Shown: positions 37,749 to 46,643 of the stretch, one piece after another
How the letters are laid out: each line of letters begins with the position of its first letter
Numbering within the stretch: position 1 is the stretch's first letter
Source of the DNA: Roseburia sp. CAG:10041_57
Lineage (GTDB): Bacteria > Bacillota > Clostridia > Lachnospirales > Lachnospiraceae
DNA length: 64,000 bases
NCBI GenBank assembly: GCA_001916965.1
Contig: MNTL01000003.1
Coordinates: 62,001-126,000 of the forward strand
Direction: 5' to 3'
Translations under genes and position numbers: made by a program
Notes under the pieces: generated by a model
Seen by the model: only the letters and a program-made list of their open reading frames with translations
Database searches by the model: none
Told to the model about the DNA's origin: nothing

Positions 37749-39218
37749 GTGACAGAGGAACAATATAAAAGGGCCAATACAGTAATATTTCCTGTATTGA
37801 CAGTTATAATGGCATATGTATTTTTGTCATTAGTTGCATTTATCAAAGCCACACCGGGGCAGGTAACAATGGCATCGTATCTGCAGTTGTTTAGTGCATT
37901 GCTCGCAATCATTATCAATGTAGTCTTTTTTGTTATCAAGAGAAACAGCCGTATGTGTGAATATGCAATGTTAGGGTCAGCTTTGACAGTATATTTGATA
38001 CTCAGACTGGTATCGACGACAGAAGATAATGCCATGTATGCGTTTCCTATTTTGTTTGCTACGGTTGTATACCTGGATATAAAGACACTTATCGTGAGCA
38101 ATGCCGTAGTTGTGTTTGCAAATATACTGCGTCTTATCATTCACATTTCCGGTATGATGGATAACGGAGTCGGTGGGGCGACAAGGTTTGTCGGTGTTTT
38201 GGTTAGTATTCTGGTTGCGTATGCATCTATCAGATGTATCGGCCTTCTGATTAAGTTCAATAAGGAAAATACGGACGAGATCCTGCATCGTACAAAGAAG
38301 CAGAAGGAAAGCCATGATCTTATGATCCAGGTTGCAGATAATATCATGAAACATTTTGGCGAAGCAATGGATATGATGGATACCTTGGAGACAAGCCTTT
38401 CCAATAGCCATACTTCTATGGAAAACATAGCAGGCAGTACGGAAAGTACTGCAGAAGCAATCCAGGGACAGGCGGAGATATCAGGAGATATCAGGGAGCA
38501 TGCAGAACATGCGCAGAGTCTTGCTTCAGAGATGATACGTTCTTCCGATAAGGTATCCCAGACAGTAGAAGAGGGCGTGAATTCCATGCTGGAGCTTGGC
38601 AATCAGGCAGATAATGTAAGCCAGTGCAGTGCTGCAACAGAAGCAGTGATAGATGAGCTGACTAAGAAGGTAGGACAGGTGGCAGGATTTGTGGATTCCA
38701 TTATCAGTATATCCAGCCAGACTAATCTTCTTGCACTGAATGCATCCATTGAAGCTGCAAGGGCAGGAGAGGCAGGACGTGGATTTTCTGTTGTCGCAGA
38801 AGAGATAAGGACTTTGTCGGAGAATACCAAGGAAGCATCCAATAATATTACCAATATCATCAAGGAATTAAATGAAGATACGAAGCGTGCCAATGAAAGT
38901 ATCAGCAATTCTGTTGATAGTGTGGCAAGACAGAATGAGCTGATAACAGAGAGTAAGGAGAGATTTGCACAGGTAGAAAGCGAAGTAAAGATTCTTGCAG
39001 AATATATTAATGATGTCAAGAACAGTATGGAACAGACATTGGAATCCTCTAATACGATTTATGACCATATTACACAGCTGTCGGCATCCAGCCAGGAAGT
39101 AGCTGCTGCATCAGGAGAAGGTCTTGATAATTCCAATATTACAGTGGGAGAGGTTGCCAAGTGCAAGCAGATATTTGAATCAATCTACGAGCTTGCCAAG
39201 GATTTACAGAATTATTAA
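37749..39218 (+). CDS. Methyl-accepting chemotaxis protein with polytopic membrane sensor
   Basis: A 489-residue chemoreceptor. The first about 175 residues contain around five or six membrane segments and almost no extracellular domain, so the signal is probably sensed in the membrane. A coiled-coil signalling domain follows. Its hairpin tip is SSQTNLLALNASIEAARAGEAGRGFSVVAEEIRTL (split across about residues 318-352), the CheA/CheW-binding region. No clear HAMP domain or C-terminal receptor tail motif was seen. GTG 37749 is the start, seven bases after AGGAGG. It stands alone between a long leader and a terminator. Confidence 0.9.
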   Translation: MTEEQYKRANTVIFPVLTVIMAYVFLSLVAFIKATPGQVTMASYLQLFSALLAIIINVVFFVIKRNSRMCEYAMLGSALTVYLILRLVSTTEDNAMYAFPILFATVVYLDIKTLIVSNAVVVFANILRLIIHISGMMDNGVGGATRFVGVLVSILVAYASIRCIGLLIKFNKENTDEILHRTKKQKESHDLMIQVADNIMKHFGEAMDMMDTLETSLSNSHTSMENIAGSTESTAEAIQGQAEISGDIREHAEHAQSLASEMIRSSDKVSQTVEEGVNSMLELGNQADNVSQCSAATEAVIDELTKKVGQVAGFVDSIISISSQTNLLALNASIEAARAGEAGRGFSVVAEEIRTLSENTKEASNNITNIIKELNEDTKRANESISNSVDSVARQNELITESKERFAQVESEVKILAEYINDVKNSMEQTLESSNTIYDHITQLSASSQEVAAASGEGLDNSNITVGEVAKCKQIFESIYELAKDLQNY

Positions 39219-39243
39219 AGTGTATTCAGAATAGCTATAATAA

Positions 39244-39296
39244 GTGTATCAAAAAAAGGTGAAAGTAATGGACTGCTTTTGCCTTTTTTGATACAC
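39244..39296 (+). terminator. Terminator after the chemoreceptor gene
   Basis: GTGTATCAAAAAAAGG (from 39244) pairs with CCTTTTTTGATACAC (to 39296). The stem is long and A/T-rich, with a T-run in the descending arm. Confidence 0.75.
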
Positions 39297-39343
39297 TGAA
39301 ACTGTATGGGCTTACAAAGGAAGGAAAGGCATGGTCAATAAAT

Positions 39344-41011
39344 ATGAAAAAACACAGGCAATGGGAAATACTGACTGTTATCGTACTGATAAGCTGGGCG
39401 GTCATCTTCTGGAAGAATCTTGATTATCAATATACCTTTCAGGGATTGGAGACTACGATAGGAGAGGATTCCTATGTGGGCGTATCAAATTATGAGGTAG
39501 AAGATAATGCTTACCGGGTAACCGGTGAAGATCCGCAGTTATATTTGAAATCAGAAGGAACAGTGGGAGGAATGCGCATCCTTTGCCGTGCCAATAGCGG
39601 TGAGGATCTGCCGGTACAGGTCTTTTATGCAAAAGCCGGAGAGAATTACACAGAGAAACATTCTTTTCAGACTGTTATAGAGTCCGGCAGGACGTTTTGT
39701 TGTATTCCAATACCGTTAGGTGAGTATGATTCTTTCAGACTGGATATAGATGGTGATTTTACATTAAATGAAATAACAGTATATGCAGGTGAGACTAAGG
39801 TTAGTCCGGTAATATCAGCAGGTACTTTACATCAATGTCTTATATATTGTCCTGTGGCATTGCTTGCCATATTGCTTGTCTTCTGGGCGCATAAGGTAAG
39901 AGCCGGGGAAATGGGATTACACAATTATATGCTGCAATTATCAGGGAAGAATCAGAATCAGACATCCAGAGAGGTGTGCTGGGATTATATGCGTGTACTG
40001 GCAGCGGTATTGGTTATACTGGCTCATGCCTGTTCCCCGATGGTGGATCTGGCTGATGCTGGCTGGAAGCGGCTGTTGCTGGTAGGTGGTCTGACACTTG
40101 GACTGAGCTGTAATGTGATATATGTCATGTTATCCGGCGCACTTTTGCTAAACTCCCATAAAGAAGAATCAGTGGGTTCTTTCTATATAAGAAGGGCATC
40201 CAAAGTCATCATTCCTTTAATTGCATATTATTTACTGTTATTGTCTCTGAATCATGAGGTAGGCTTCCTGCCACCGAAGAATCTGGGTGCGGCATTTAAG
40301 AGAATCCTGACGGGCGCACCGGATGTAGGACCGCATCTGTGGCTGATTTATACAATAGTTGCTTTATATCTGATTACACCATTTTTCCGTGTTATGATGC
40401 AGCATCTTACTGATAAAATGCTGTTTGCAATGGCGGTTGTTATTCTGGTATGCAACGCATTAACGCTGTATCTGCCGCTGGCAGGAATTGGTTTTGGTAT
40501 ATCTACTTTCCTTGCCGGATGGGAAGGCGTATTCCTTATGGGATATATTATGACAAAAGACCAGACCAGAAGCTATGATAAGAAAATCATGGCAGCAGCT
40601 GTTGTTGCATTTATTGTGTCGGTTATTGTTGTATTTATCAATTCTGCCAATATGAATTATGTCTATCATAATGCCATTACGTTGCAGTTGCTCTCCTGTG
40701 GTATCTTTGCACTGATGCTTCGCCATAAGAGCTGGTTCGATGGCAAAGACAATGCAGTTATCCGTTTATGTTCCAGATACAGCTATGCAATTATCCTGAT
40801 CCACTGGTATGCATTATTTGTCATCGTGCAGGGCAGATTCCACATAACTGCACTACGATTTGGCTGTGCAGGTGGTATTGCCGTAACGGTGGTGCTTGCT
40901 TTTGCGGTCAGCCTTGTACTTGGAATTATATATGACAATACCGTAGTAATAGTATGCGGTGTTTTGTTTGATAAACTAATAAGTGGAATCCGACGAATCA
41001 GGAATAAATAA
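39344..41011 (+). CDS. Membrane acyltransferase family 3 protein with N-terminal extracytoplasmic domain
   Basis: A 555-residue polytopic protein. One N-terminal membrane segment (about 8-26) is followed by a beta-rich extracytoplasmic part (about 35-150), another membrane segment (about 167-185) and an acyltransferase-3 domain with about ten segments. That domain starts VCWDYMRVLAAVLVILAHACSP, carrying the R/K-x10-H pattern of O-acetyltransferases of the OafA/WecH group. The substrate is probably a surface glycan. The start is ATG 39344, 14 bases from AAAGG. An ATG at 39331 is out of frame. Confidence 0.82.
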   Translation: MKKHRQWEILTVIVLISWAVIFWKNLDYQYTFQGLETTIGEDSYVGVSNYEVEDNAYRVTGEDPQLYLKSEGTVGGMRILCRANSGEDLPVQVFYAKAGENYTEKHSFQTVIESGRTFCCIPIPLGEYDSFRLDIDGDFTLNEITVYAGETKVSPVISAGTLHQCLIYCPVALLAILLVFWAHKVRAGEMGLHNYMLQLSGKNQNQTSREVCWDYMRVLAAVLVILAHACSPMVDLADAGWKRLLLVGGLTLGLSCNVIYVMLSGALLLNSHKEESVGSFYIRRASKVIIPLIAYYLLLLSLNHEVGFLPPKNLGAAFKRILTGAPDVGPHLWLIYTIVALYLITPFFRVMMQHLTDKMLFAMAVVILVCNALTLYLPLAGIGFGISTFLAGWEGVFLMGYIMTKDQTRSYDKKIMAAAVVAFIVSVIVVFINSANMNYVYHNAITLQLLSCGIFALMLRHKSWFDGKDNAVIRLCSRYSYAIILIHWYALFVIVQGRFHITALRFGCAGGIAVTVVLAFAVSLVLGIIYDNTVVIVCGVLFDKLISGIRRIRNK

Positions 41012-41029
41012 AAATAAGAAGCATATACT
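41004..41029 (+). promoter_or_regulatory. Candidate sigma-E promoter of spoIID
   Basis: CATATACT (41022-41029) matches most of the sigma-E -10 consensus, and an ATA core about 13-15 bases upstream fits the -35. SpoIID is a known sigma-E product in Bacillus. The match is by eye only. Confidence 0.4.
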
Positions 41030-41056
41030 ATGCAATAACGAACTGTGCAGGTATAT

Positions 41057-41947
41057 ATGAAGAAATTACCCCGCCTGTTGGCAATCCTGTTATGCTTCCC
41101 TTTGCTCGGTAATCTGTTTATGGCAGAAGATGAAAGACCACAAAGGGAAGAAAGGATGGCTTCTACGGCGGGATTTTCTGTTATTGTGGAGATGCAGAAT
41201 GGAAGTTACTGCTATGACCCGGAGGAGGTGCTGCCCTTTATGATGGCTTCCATGCTGGTAGATCAGAAGGGAGAAGAGCTGTGTCGGGCAGCGGCTGTCA
41301 TATGCCGCACCAATCTGGTCTATAAATGGCAGCAGGAGAACAGACCGGGGCAGCTTATCCTTGAGGATACAGGAATGGCATGCAGGGATGAAATAACAGA
41401 TCATATGCAGCAGGCAGCAGCAGATACGGTAGGAATCGTACTTACGTATGAGGGAGAAGTGATTCCTGCTCCTTTTTTCTATATGAGCAGTGGCAAGACC
41501 AGAGATACGGGACTGCCTTTTTTAAAAAGTGTGGACTGTAGTGACAATCTCTATGATAAAGAGTATCTTTTGCAATATCATTACCGCAAAAAGGATTTTT
41601 ATGCCAGAATCAAAGAAATCAGCGGATGGAAATTCTGCAACAGTTTACAGGATATGGAGCTGGAACGCGATGATAGTGGATATGTGAAGGTTATACATTG
41701 TACTGGAGAAGAAATGGTACTGACAGCCGATGCTCTGTGTCAGGTAATGGAGCTACGGTCGCCCGATTTTGACTGGGAGGAACAAGAGAACCTTATTATG
41801 ATAAGAACCAGAGGGATAGGCCATGGGATAGGGTTTGATGTGTGTTACGGAGCCAGGCTGGATGCGCAGGGAATGGAATATCGGCAGATACTGGAATATT
41901 TTTACAAAGATATAATGCTGGATAAAAGATATAATGCATGTGAATAG
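41057..41947 (+). CDS. spoIID: Stage II sporulation protein D (SpoIID/LytB family)
   Basis: A protein of about 296 residues with an N-terminal membrane anchor (LPRLLAILLCFPLLGNLFMA) and an extracellular SpoIID domain: VEMQNGSYCYDPEEVLPFMMASM, then AAAVICRTNLVYKW, and the terminal segment RTRGIGHGIGFDVCYGARLDAQG equivalent to the family's 'GHGVGMSQ.GA'. SpoIID is a lytic transglycosylase that works with SpoIIM and SpoIIP in engulfment during sporulation. ATG 41057 is preferred to GTG 41045 because the anchor then begins in the usual way. The SpoIIQ-like gene follows 84 bases later, a known clostridial pairing. Confidence 0.85.
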   Translation: MKKLPRLLAILLCFPLLGNLFMAEDERPQREERMASTAGFSVIVEMQNGSYCYDPEEVLPFMMASMLVDQKGEELCRAAAVICRTNLVYKWQQENRPGQLILEDTGMACRDEITDHMQQAAADTVGIVLTYEGEVIPAPFFYMSSGKTRDTGLPFLKSVDCSDNLYDKEYLLQYHYRKKDFYARIKEISGWKFCNSLQDMELERDDSGYVKVIHCTGEEMVLTADALCQVMELRSPDFDWEEQENLIMIRTRGIGHGIGFDVCYGARLDAQGMEYRQILEYFYKDIMLDKRYNACE

Positions 41948-41973
41948 ATTTAGAAATACAGGCAATCATACTA
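41942..41973 (+). promoter_or_regulatory. Candidate forespore (sigma-F/G) promoter of spoIIQ
   Basis: GAATA (41942-41946) and GGCAATCATA (41961-41970, continuing to CATACTA at 41967-41973) are separated by 14 bases, close to the sigma-F/G pattern. It overlaps the spoIID stop and lies about 60 bases before spoIIQ. Confidence 0.4.
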
Positions 41974-42031
41974 ATACGAGGTACTTGTACCTACGTCCCA
42001 GAAGCAGATTAGAGAAAGGCAAGGTGTTAGT

Positions 42032-42898
42032 ATGAACAGACGTAACAACAAGCGTCCTTTACAGAAGGAGAAGGTGTGTATGATCGCAGCCTCTGTCTTT
42101 GTGCTGTCAGCCCTTACATTGACGGGAGTCTATATGGCGTCCATAGGAGATTCCGGGGAGGATGACAATCGAATAGATTTTGCTCAGATAGAAAAGCAGG
42201 CACAGGAACAGCAGCTGGCTGATGAGAGATTTGGAAATGACCAGGAGCTGAGTCAGAATGATGATATGGATGTGGATCCGCAGTATACTGAGGCGAATTC
42301 AGCAGGCGTGACCAATGACAGGCAAAAGGCAGAAGACCTTAGAAATGCAGGCAGAAATGAGATGACAGATGCCAGATTCGGTGAGGATATAGCAGGAGAG
42401 CCATCCTCTGTAGTGCAGGAAGACCCTGTAGAGGAAACTGTCATTGCACAACCAGAGACACAAAATGCTGTGGCAGAACCTTCCTTTGGAGAAGGAGATG
42501 TACTGCAATGGCCTATTGTAGGAGAAGTGCTGGTCAACTACAGCATGGACAAGGCAGTGTATTTTGCAACAATGCAGCAATACCGCTATAGTCCTGCCAT
42601 TGTCATTGCAGCGACACCGGATGAGACGATTACAGCAGCAGCAGACGGTGTAGTAGAGAAGGTATATTATGATACCCAGACTGGAAACAGTATTTTATTT
42701 GACCTTGGAAATGGATATGAGCTTACCTATGGACAGCTGACAGATATCACATTAGCAGAGGGTGATGTAGTATCGGCAGGAGATATTGTGGGTAAAGTTG
42801 CCAAGCCCACCATTTATTATTCTGTAGAAGGCAGTAATGTGTATTTTAAGCTGACCAAGGATGGACAGCCAGTGAATCCGCTGAGCAGAATGGAGTAA
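42032..42898 (+). CDS. spoIIQ: SpoIIQ-like LytM/M23 domain protein, catalytic residues lost
   Basis: A 288-residue protein: short basic cytoplasmic start, one membrane segment (about 17-37), an acidic Gln-rich linker to about residue 150, and a LytM (M23) fold at about 155-285 (LQWPIVGEVLVNYSMDKAVY, TAAADGVVEKVYYDTQTGNSILFDLGNGY, GDIVGKVAKP). The metal-binding histidines of active M23 peptidases are replaced: the usual 'YxHL' reads TYGQLTDI and the usual 'HLHFE' reads NVYFKL. This matches Bacillus-type SpoIIQ, a forespore-side channel and engulfment protein rather than an enzyme. Adjacency to spoIID supports this. Confidence 0.8.
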   Translation: MNRRNNKRPLQKEKVCMIAASVFVLSALTLTGVYMASIGDSGEDDNRIDFAQIEKQAQEQQLADERFGNDQELSQNDDMDVDPQYTEANSAGVTNDRQKAEDLRNAGRNEMTDARFGEDIAGEPSSVVQEDPVEETVIAQPETQNAVAEPSFGEGDVLQWPIVGEVLVNYSMDKAVYFATMQQYRYSPAIVIAATPDETITAAADGVVEKVYYDTQTGNSILFDLGNGYELTYGQLTDITLAEGDVVSAGDIVGKVAKPTIYYSVEGSNVYFKLTKDGQPVNPLSRME

Positions 42899-42900
42899 AT

Positions 42901-44073
42901 GTGCTGTTATTAGAGAATGCAACAATCCGTACAATGGGGCCAGAAGGAGTCATAAATGGGAGTATCCTGCTTGGACAGGGTAAGATACTGGAATTAGCGC
43001 CCAGGATTAACTTGCCCCAGTCAGCGGATTGTGAAGTGATAGATATGAAGCATCAGCTGGTTATGCCCGGTCTGGTAGAGGCACACTGCCACATGGGCAT
43101 TACAGAGGAGAAGAAGGGAAAGGAGGGGGACGACTGCAATGAGGCCGTCCACCCGCTTACTCCTTTTTTACGGGCAATTGATGCAATCAATACGATGGAT
43201 GCGGCTTTTGATGATGCCGTGAGAGCAGGAATCACTACGGCAATGATCGGTCCGGGAAGCTCCAATGTGGTAGGCGGACAGTTCGCAGTCGTTAAGACCA
43301 AGGGCAGGAGAATAGATGATCTGATCATGAAATCACCATCTGCAATGAAAGTGGCATTTGGGGAGAATCCCAAGATGAATTATGCGGGACAGGGCATTTC
43401 TCCTACAACACGTATGGCAATTGCAGGGATGTTACGGCAGGAGCTGACCAGGGCTGCACAATATGTTGAGCAAAGGGGAAAAGTACCCTATGATTTCCAC
43501 TATGAATCCTGGGTTCCTGTCATCAGAAGAGAGATTCCTTTAAAAGCGCATGTACACAGAGTAGATGATATTTTCACCGCAATCCGCATTGCCAATGAAT
43601 TCCACCTTCGGATGACACTGGATCATTGCAGTGAGGGACATCTGATCGCCGAAGAGATCGCAAGAGAAGGCTTTCCTGCAATCGTAGGGCCGGATCTTGC
43701 CAGCAGAAATAAGATTGAAGTGCAGAATATGGCTTTTAAAACAGCTGGCGTATTGGCGAGACATGGTGTAAAAGTAGCAGTTACAACAGATCATCCGGTC
43801 TCATTGATTCAGTCACTGCCGTTGTGTGCAGGACTATGTGTCAAGAATGGACTGGATATGGAGCAGGCATACAGAGCAATTACAATTGATGCAGCGGATA
43901 TCTGTGGAGTATCAGACAGAGTGGGAAGCCTGGAAGTCGGTAAAGATGCAGATATTGCAGTCTATGATGGGAATCCTATGGAGATATTTACCCATACGCT
44001 AATGACGATTATAGATGGCAAGATCGTATATCGAAACGAGAATGCAGAGGCTTGCGTATTTACTTGTCATTAA
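42901..44073 (+). CDS. Amidohydrolase family protein
   Basis: A 390-residue cytoplasmic metal-dependent hydrolase. The N-terminal small beta domain (NATIRTMGPEGVINGSILL) and the HxH metal motif in PGLVEAHCHMG are followed by KAHVHR, LDHCSEGH and the catalytic aspartate in VTTDHPVSL. The end reads GSLEVGKDADIAVYDGNPME, typical of imidazolonepropionase-like enzymes. Substrate unknown. The start is GTG 42901, two bases after the spoIIQ stop, so the two may be co-transcribed, although a sporulation role for it is not evident. Confidence 0.87.
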   Translation: MLLLENATIRTMGPEGVINGSILLGQGKILELAPRINLPQSADCEVIDMKHQLVMPGLVEAHCHMGITEEKKGKEGDDCNEAVHPLTPFLRAIDAINTMDAAFDDAVRAGITTAMIGPGSSNVVGGQFAVVKTKGRRIDDLIMKSPSAMKVAFGENPKMNYAGQGISPTTRMAIAGMLRQELTRAAQYVEQRGKVPYDFHYESWVPVIRREIPLKAHVHRVDDIFTAIRIANEFHLRMTLDHCSEGHLIAEEIAREGFPAIVGPDLASRNKIEVQNMAFKTAGVLARHGVKVAVTTDHPVSLIQSLPLCAGLCVKNGLDMEQAYRAITIDAADICGVSDRVGSLEVGKDADIAVYDGNPMEIFTHTLMTIIDGKIVYRNENAEACVFTCH

Positions 44074-44115
44074 AATGCGTGTACAATAGGAGAAAATTGT
44101 TATTGAGGTACGTAA

Positions 44116-45453
44116 ATGAGAAGAAACAGATTACTTTGTCTGTATTTGACTGTCTGTATGTTCTTGTCAGGCTGCGGCAATACGGCAGCAGCCACAGTAC
44201 AGGGGCAGCCGCAGTCTGATAATATATCGGTACAGACCGTATCACAGCCCCTGTATCAGTCAGCGGCCACATATGAGCTTCCTGTAAGCAGAGTAAGAGT
44301 GTTGTTGGACAGGGACGGCTATCTGCCCCATAGGGATAAGAAGGTGCTTTTCCTTGGAGAGCATCTTTCGGACGAGTTTCGTATTGTAGAAGAGCAGTCC
44401 GGGGAGGTTGTCTATACCGGTACCATCACGAAGACTGTATATGATGATGCAGGCGCACAGACTGTCAGCAAGGGAGATTTTTCTGATTTTACTGTGGAAG
44501 GTACATATTATATAGAAACAGATGGAATCGGGCGATCCTATACATTTTCCATAGGAGAGCAGGTATATCGGGACTTGTTTCAGGCGTTGATGGAGCAGGA
44601 ACAGCATTTTACTTATGAAGAAAGCCCACAGGGCATTATCAATCTGGGATTTGGCATGCATGCCATGCTGCTGGCATTACAGTGTCACGGCAGTGTATTT
44701 GAAGAGAACAAGACACTGGTTCCTCAATTGCTTAACTCAGCAGACTGGATGTTATCGGTACAGGATGCCGAAACGGGAAGTATTTATGAAGATTATGAAG
44801 CAACTGCTGTATTTTGTGGTATTATGGCAATGTATCATAATGTATTTGGCAAATATGATGCGAAAGCAGCCAAGGCATATCTGGACGCTTCACGGAAATC
44901 CTGGAACTGGATGGAGAAGCAGAAAAGCAACAGTAAACAGGCAAATGCCAGATTCTATGCAGCAGCACAGCGTTTTCGGACAGAAGGAGACTCGAAGAGT
45001 CAGGAAGTAGCAGTATCTTATCTGAAGCAGCATGAAGCAGACATTATGAAAGACAGGTTTTCCTTTTATGGGGCGATAGTCTATCTGGGAACAGAACGTA
45101 ATACGGATAGAGGTATCTGTTCCGGACTGATGCAGAAGCTGGTAAGTGAGACAGAAGAAATCTGCATTGCGTCCAGAAAGGATAATTTCGGTGTATACAC
45201 AAGAGATATGTCCGATAATCTGCATAAGATACTGCTGATCTGTTTCGTTGACTATATTACACCGAGCAATGAATATGCGTCAGTCATGGAGAATACCATA
45301 CATTATATAGAAGGCAGGAATGAGGAAGGCAGCAGGTATCTGGGGGAAGATGGTACCTGGATGGAAGCGGAGAAGACACAGAATCGTACACCGGAGTGGA
45401 ATGGCATTCTGCTTTTTGCTTTAAGTGACTTGTTGGATGATACAGGCAATTAA
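44116..45453 (+). CDS. GH9-like lipoprotein lacking the catalytic DAGD motif
   Basis: A 445-residue lipoprotein (lipobox FLSGCGN, cysteine 20). Residues about 50-140 resemble the Ig-like domain found before GH9 catalytic modules (LPVSRVRVLLDRDGYLPHRDKKVLFL, TVEGTYYIETDGIGRSYTFSIGEQVYRDLFQALM). The rest is helical and ends like GH9 (VMENTIHYIEGRNEEGSRYLGEDG, EWNGILLFALSDLL). The catalytic DAGD of active GH9 enzymes is missing and the protein is shorter than usual, so it is probably a binding or scaffold protein, or an enzyme of changed chemistry. It follows the amidohydrolase and precedes ddl. Confidence 0.72.
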   Translation: MRRNRLLCLYLTVCMFLSGCGNTAAATVQGQPQSDNISVQTVSQPLYQSAATYELPVSRVRVLLDRDGYLPHRDKKVLFLGEHLSDEFRIVEEQSGEVVYTGTITKTVYDDAGAQTVSKGDFSDFTVEGTYYIETDGIGRSYTFSIGEQVYRDLFQALMEQEQHFTYEESPQGIINLGFGMHAMLLALQCHGSVFEENKTLVPQLLNSADWMLSVQDAETGSIYEDYEATAVFCGIMAMYHNVFGKYDAKAAKAYLDASRKSWNWMEKQKSNSKQANARFYAAAQRFRTEGDSKSQEVAVSYLKQHEADIMKDRFSFYGAIVYLGTERNTDRGICSGLMQKLVSETEEICIASRKDNFGVYTRDMSDNLHKILLICFVDYITPSNEYASVMENTIHYIEGRNEEGSRYLGEDGTWMEAEKTQNRTPEWNGILLFALSDLLDDTGN

Positions 45454-45579
45454 GATACTGTTCAAATAGTGCGGTGAGGTATACCGAAAGTGTTTATTTT
45501 TGGCAGAAAGATAGGAAACGTGAGCAAAAAACAGTATACTACAATAGTTTAAAGGTTATGGAAAGGCATGGTAATTAGT

Positions 45580-46620
45580 ATGAAAATAACAGTATTAGCA
45601 GGTGGAACAAGTACAGAAAGAGACGTATCCCTTGTAACGGGATCGATGATCTATAAATCTCTGGTAAAGAGTGGACATCAGGTGGTTCTGGTGGATTTGT
45701 ATCTTGGCTATGATGGCGCAGATTATACAGACGTATTCTCCATTAAGAAAGACTGGAGTGAAAGCATTCAGGCAATTTCCAGCCAGAATCCTGATATCAG
45801 GCAGGTAAGAGCCATGAGAAAGGACGATCCTTATAATGAAGTAGGACCTCATGTCATTGATATCTGTAAGCAGAGTGATATTGTATTCCTTGCACTGCAT
45901 GGACAGAATGGAGAAGATGGTAAGGTACAGGCAATGTTTGACCTTTTGCACATCAAGTATACAGGAACAGATTATTTCTCAAGCGCCCTTGCTATGGATA
46001 AGGTAATCTCCAAGGAATTATTTATAAAATATGATATTCCTACACCAAAGGGAATTACCCTCACTGTAGGACAGGAGGCACAATGGGATACCTATCCATG
46101 TATCGTTAAGGTCAACAGAGGCGGCTCCAGTGTTGGTGTATACAAGGCAGAGAATGCACAGGAATTGCAGGATGCATTAAAGCAGGCGTTTTCATTTGAA
46201 AAAAGAGTCCTGATTGAAGAATACATAGATGGAAGGGAATTTTCCATTGGTGTCATGGATGGCAAAGCACTGCCAATCATCGAAATTGCCCCCAAGGTAG
46301 GTTTCTATGATTATAAGAATAAATACCAGGCTGGTTCTACTGTAGAGACCTGTCCTGCCGAGCTGCCAGAGGAAGTAACAGAGGGTATGCAGCGTTGTGC
46401 AGAGGCAGTATACAGGGCACTTCGCCTGCATACTTATGTAAGGGCAGATTTCCGTATGGACCGTGAGTATCATTTCTACTGTCTGGAAGCTAATACACTT
46501 CCGGGCATGACACCTACATCCCTGTTGCCTCAGGAAGCAGCAGCGGTAGGAGTAGATTTTGATGCTCTGTGTGAAGAAATTATCAGAATCTCCCTGGAGA
46601 AATACAACGAAGCAGAATAA
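45580..46620 (+). CDS. ddl: D-alanine--D-alanine ligase
   Basis: An ATP-grasp ligase of about 346 residues that joins two D-alanines for the peptidoglycan stem peptide. Motifs include MKITVLAGGTSTERDVSLVTG, FLALHGQNGEDGKVQAMFDLL, VKVNRGGSSVGVYKA, EEYIDGREFSIGVMDG and the metal/dipeptide region YVRADFRMD with CLEANTLPGMTPTSLLPQEA. ATG 45580, 13 bases after AAAGG, begins the protein in the usual way, although an in-frame ATG exists at 45568. murF follows directly. Confidence 0.93.
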   Translation: MKITVLAGGTSTERDVSLVTGSMIYKSLVKSGHQVVLVDLYLGYDGADYTDVFSIKKDWSESIQAISSQNPDIRQVRAMRKDDPYNEVGPHVIDICKQSDIVFLALHGQNGEDGKVQAMFDLLHIKYTGTDYFSSALAMDKVISKELFIKYDIPTPKGITLTVGQEAQWDTYPCIVKVNRGGSSVGVYKAENAQELQDALKQAFSFEKRVLIEEYIDGREFSIGVMDGKALPIIEIAPKVGFYDYKNKYQAGSTVETCPAELPEEVTEGMQRCAEAVYRALRLHTYVRADFRMDREYHFYCLEANTLPGMTPTSLLPQEAAAVGVDFDALCEEIIRISLEKYNEAE

Positions 46621-46643
46621 AAGAGAAAGGTGTGACAAAAAAC

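Noticed and set aside
42500..42898. Active M23 endopeptidase
   Set aside because: The histidines needed for metal binding are replaced in both signature motifs, so a SpoIIQ-like non-enzymatic role fits better.
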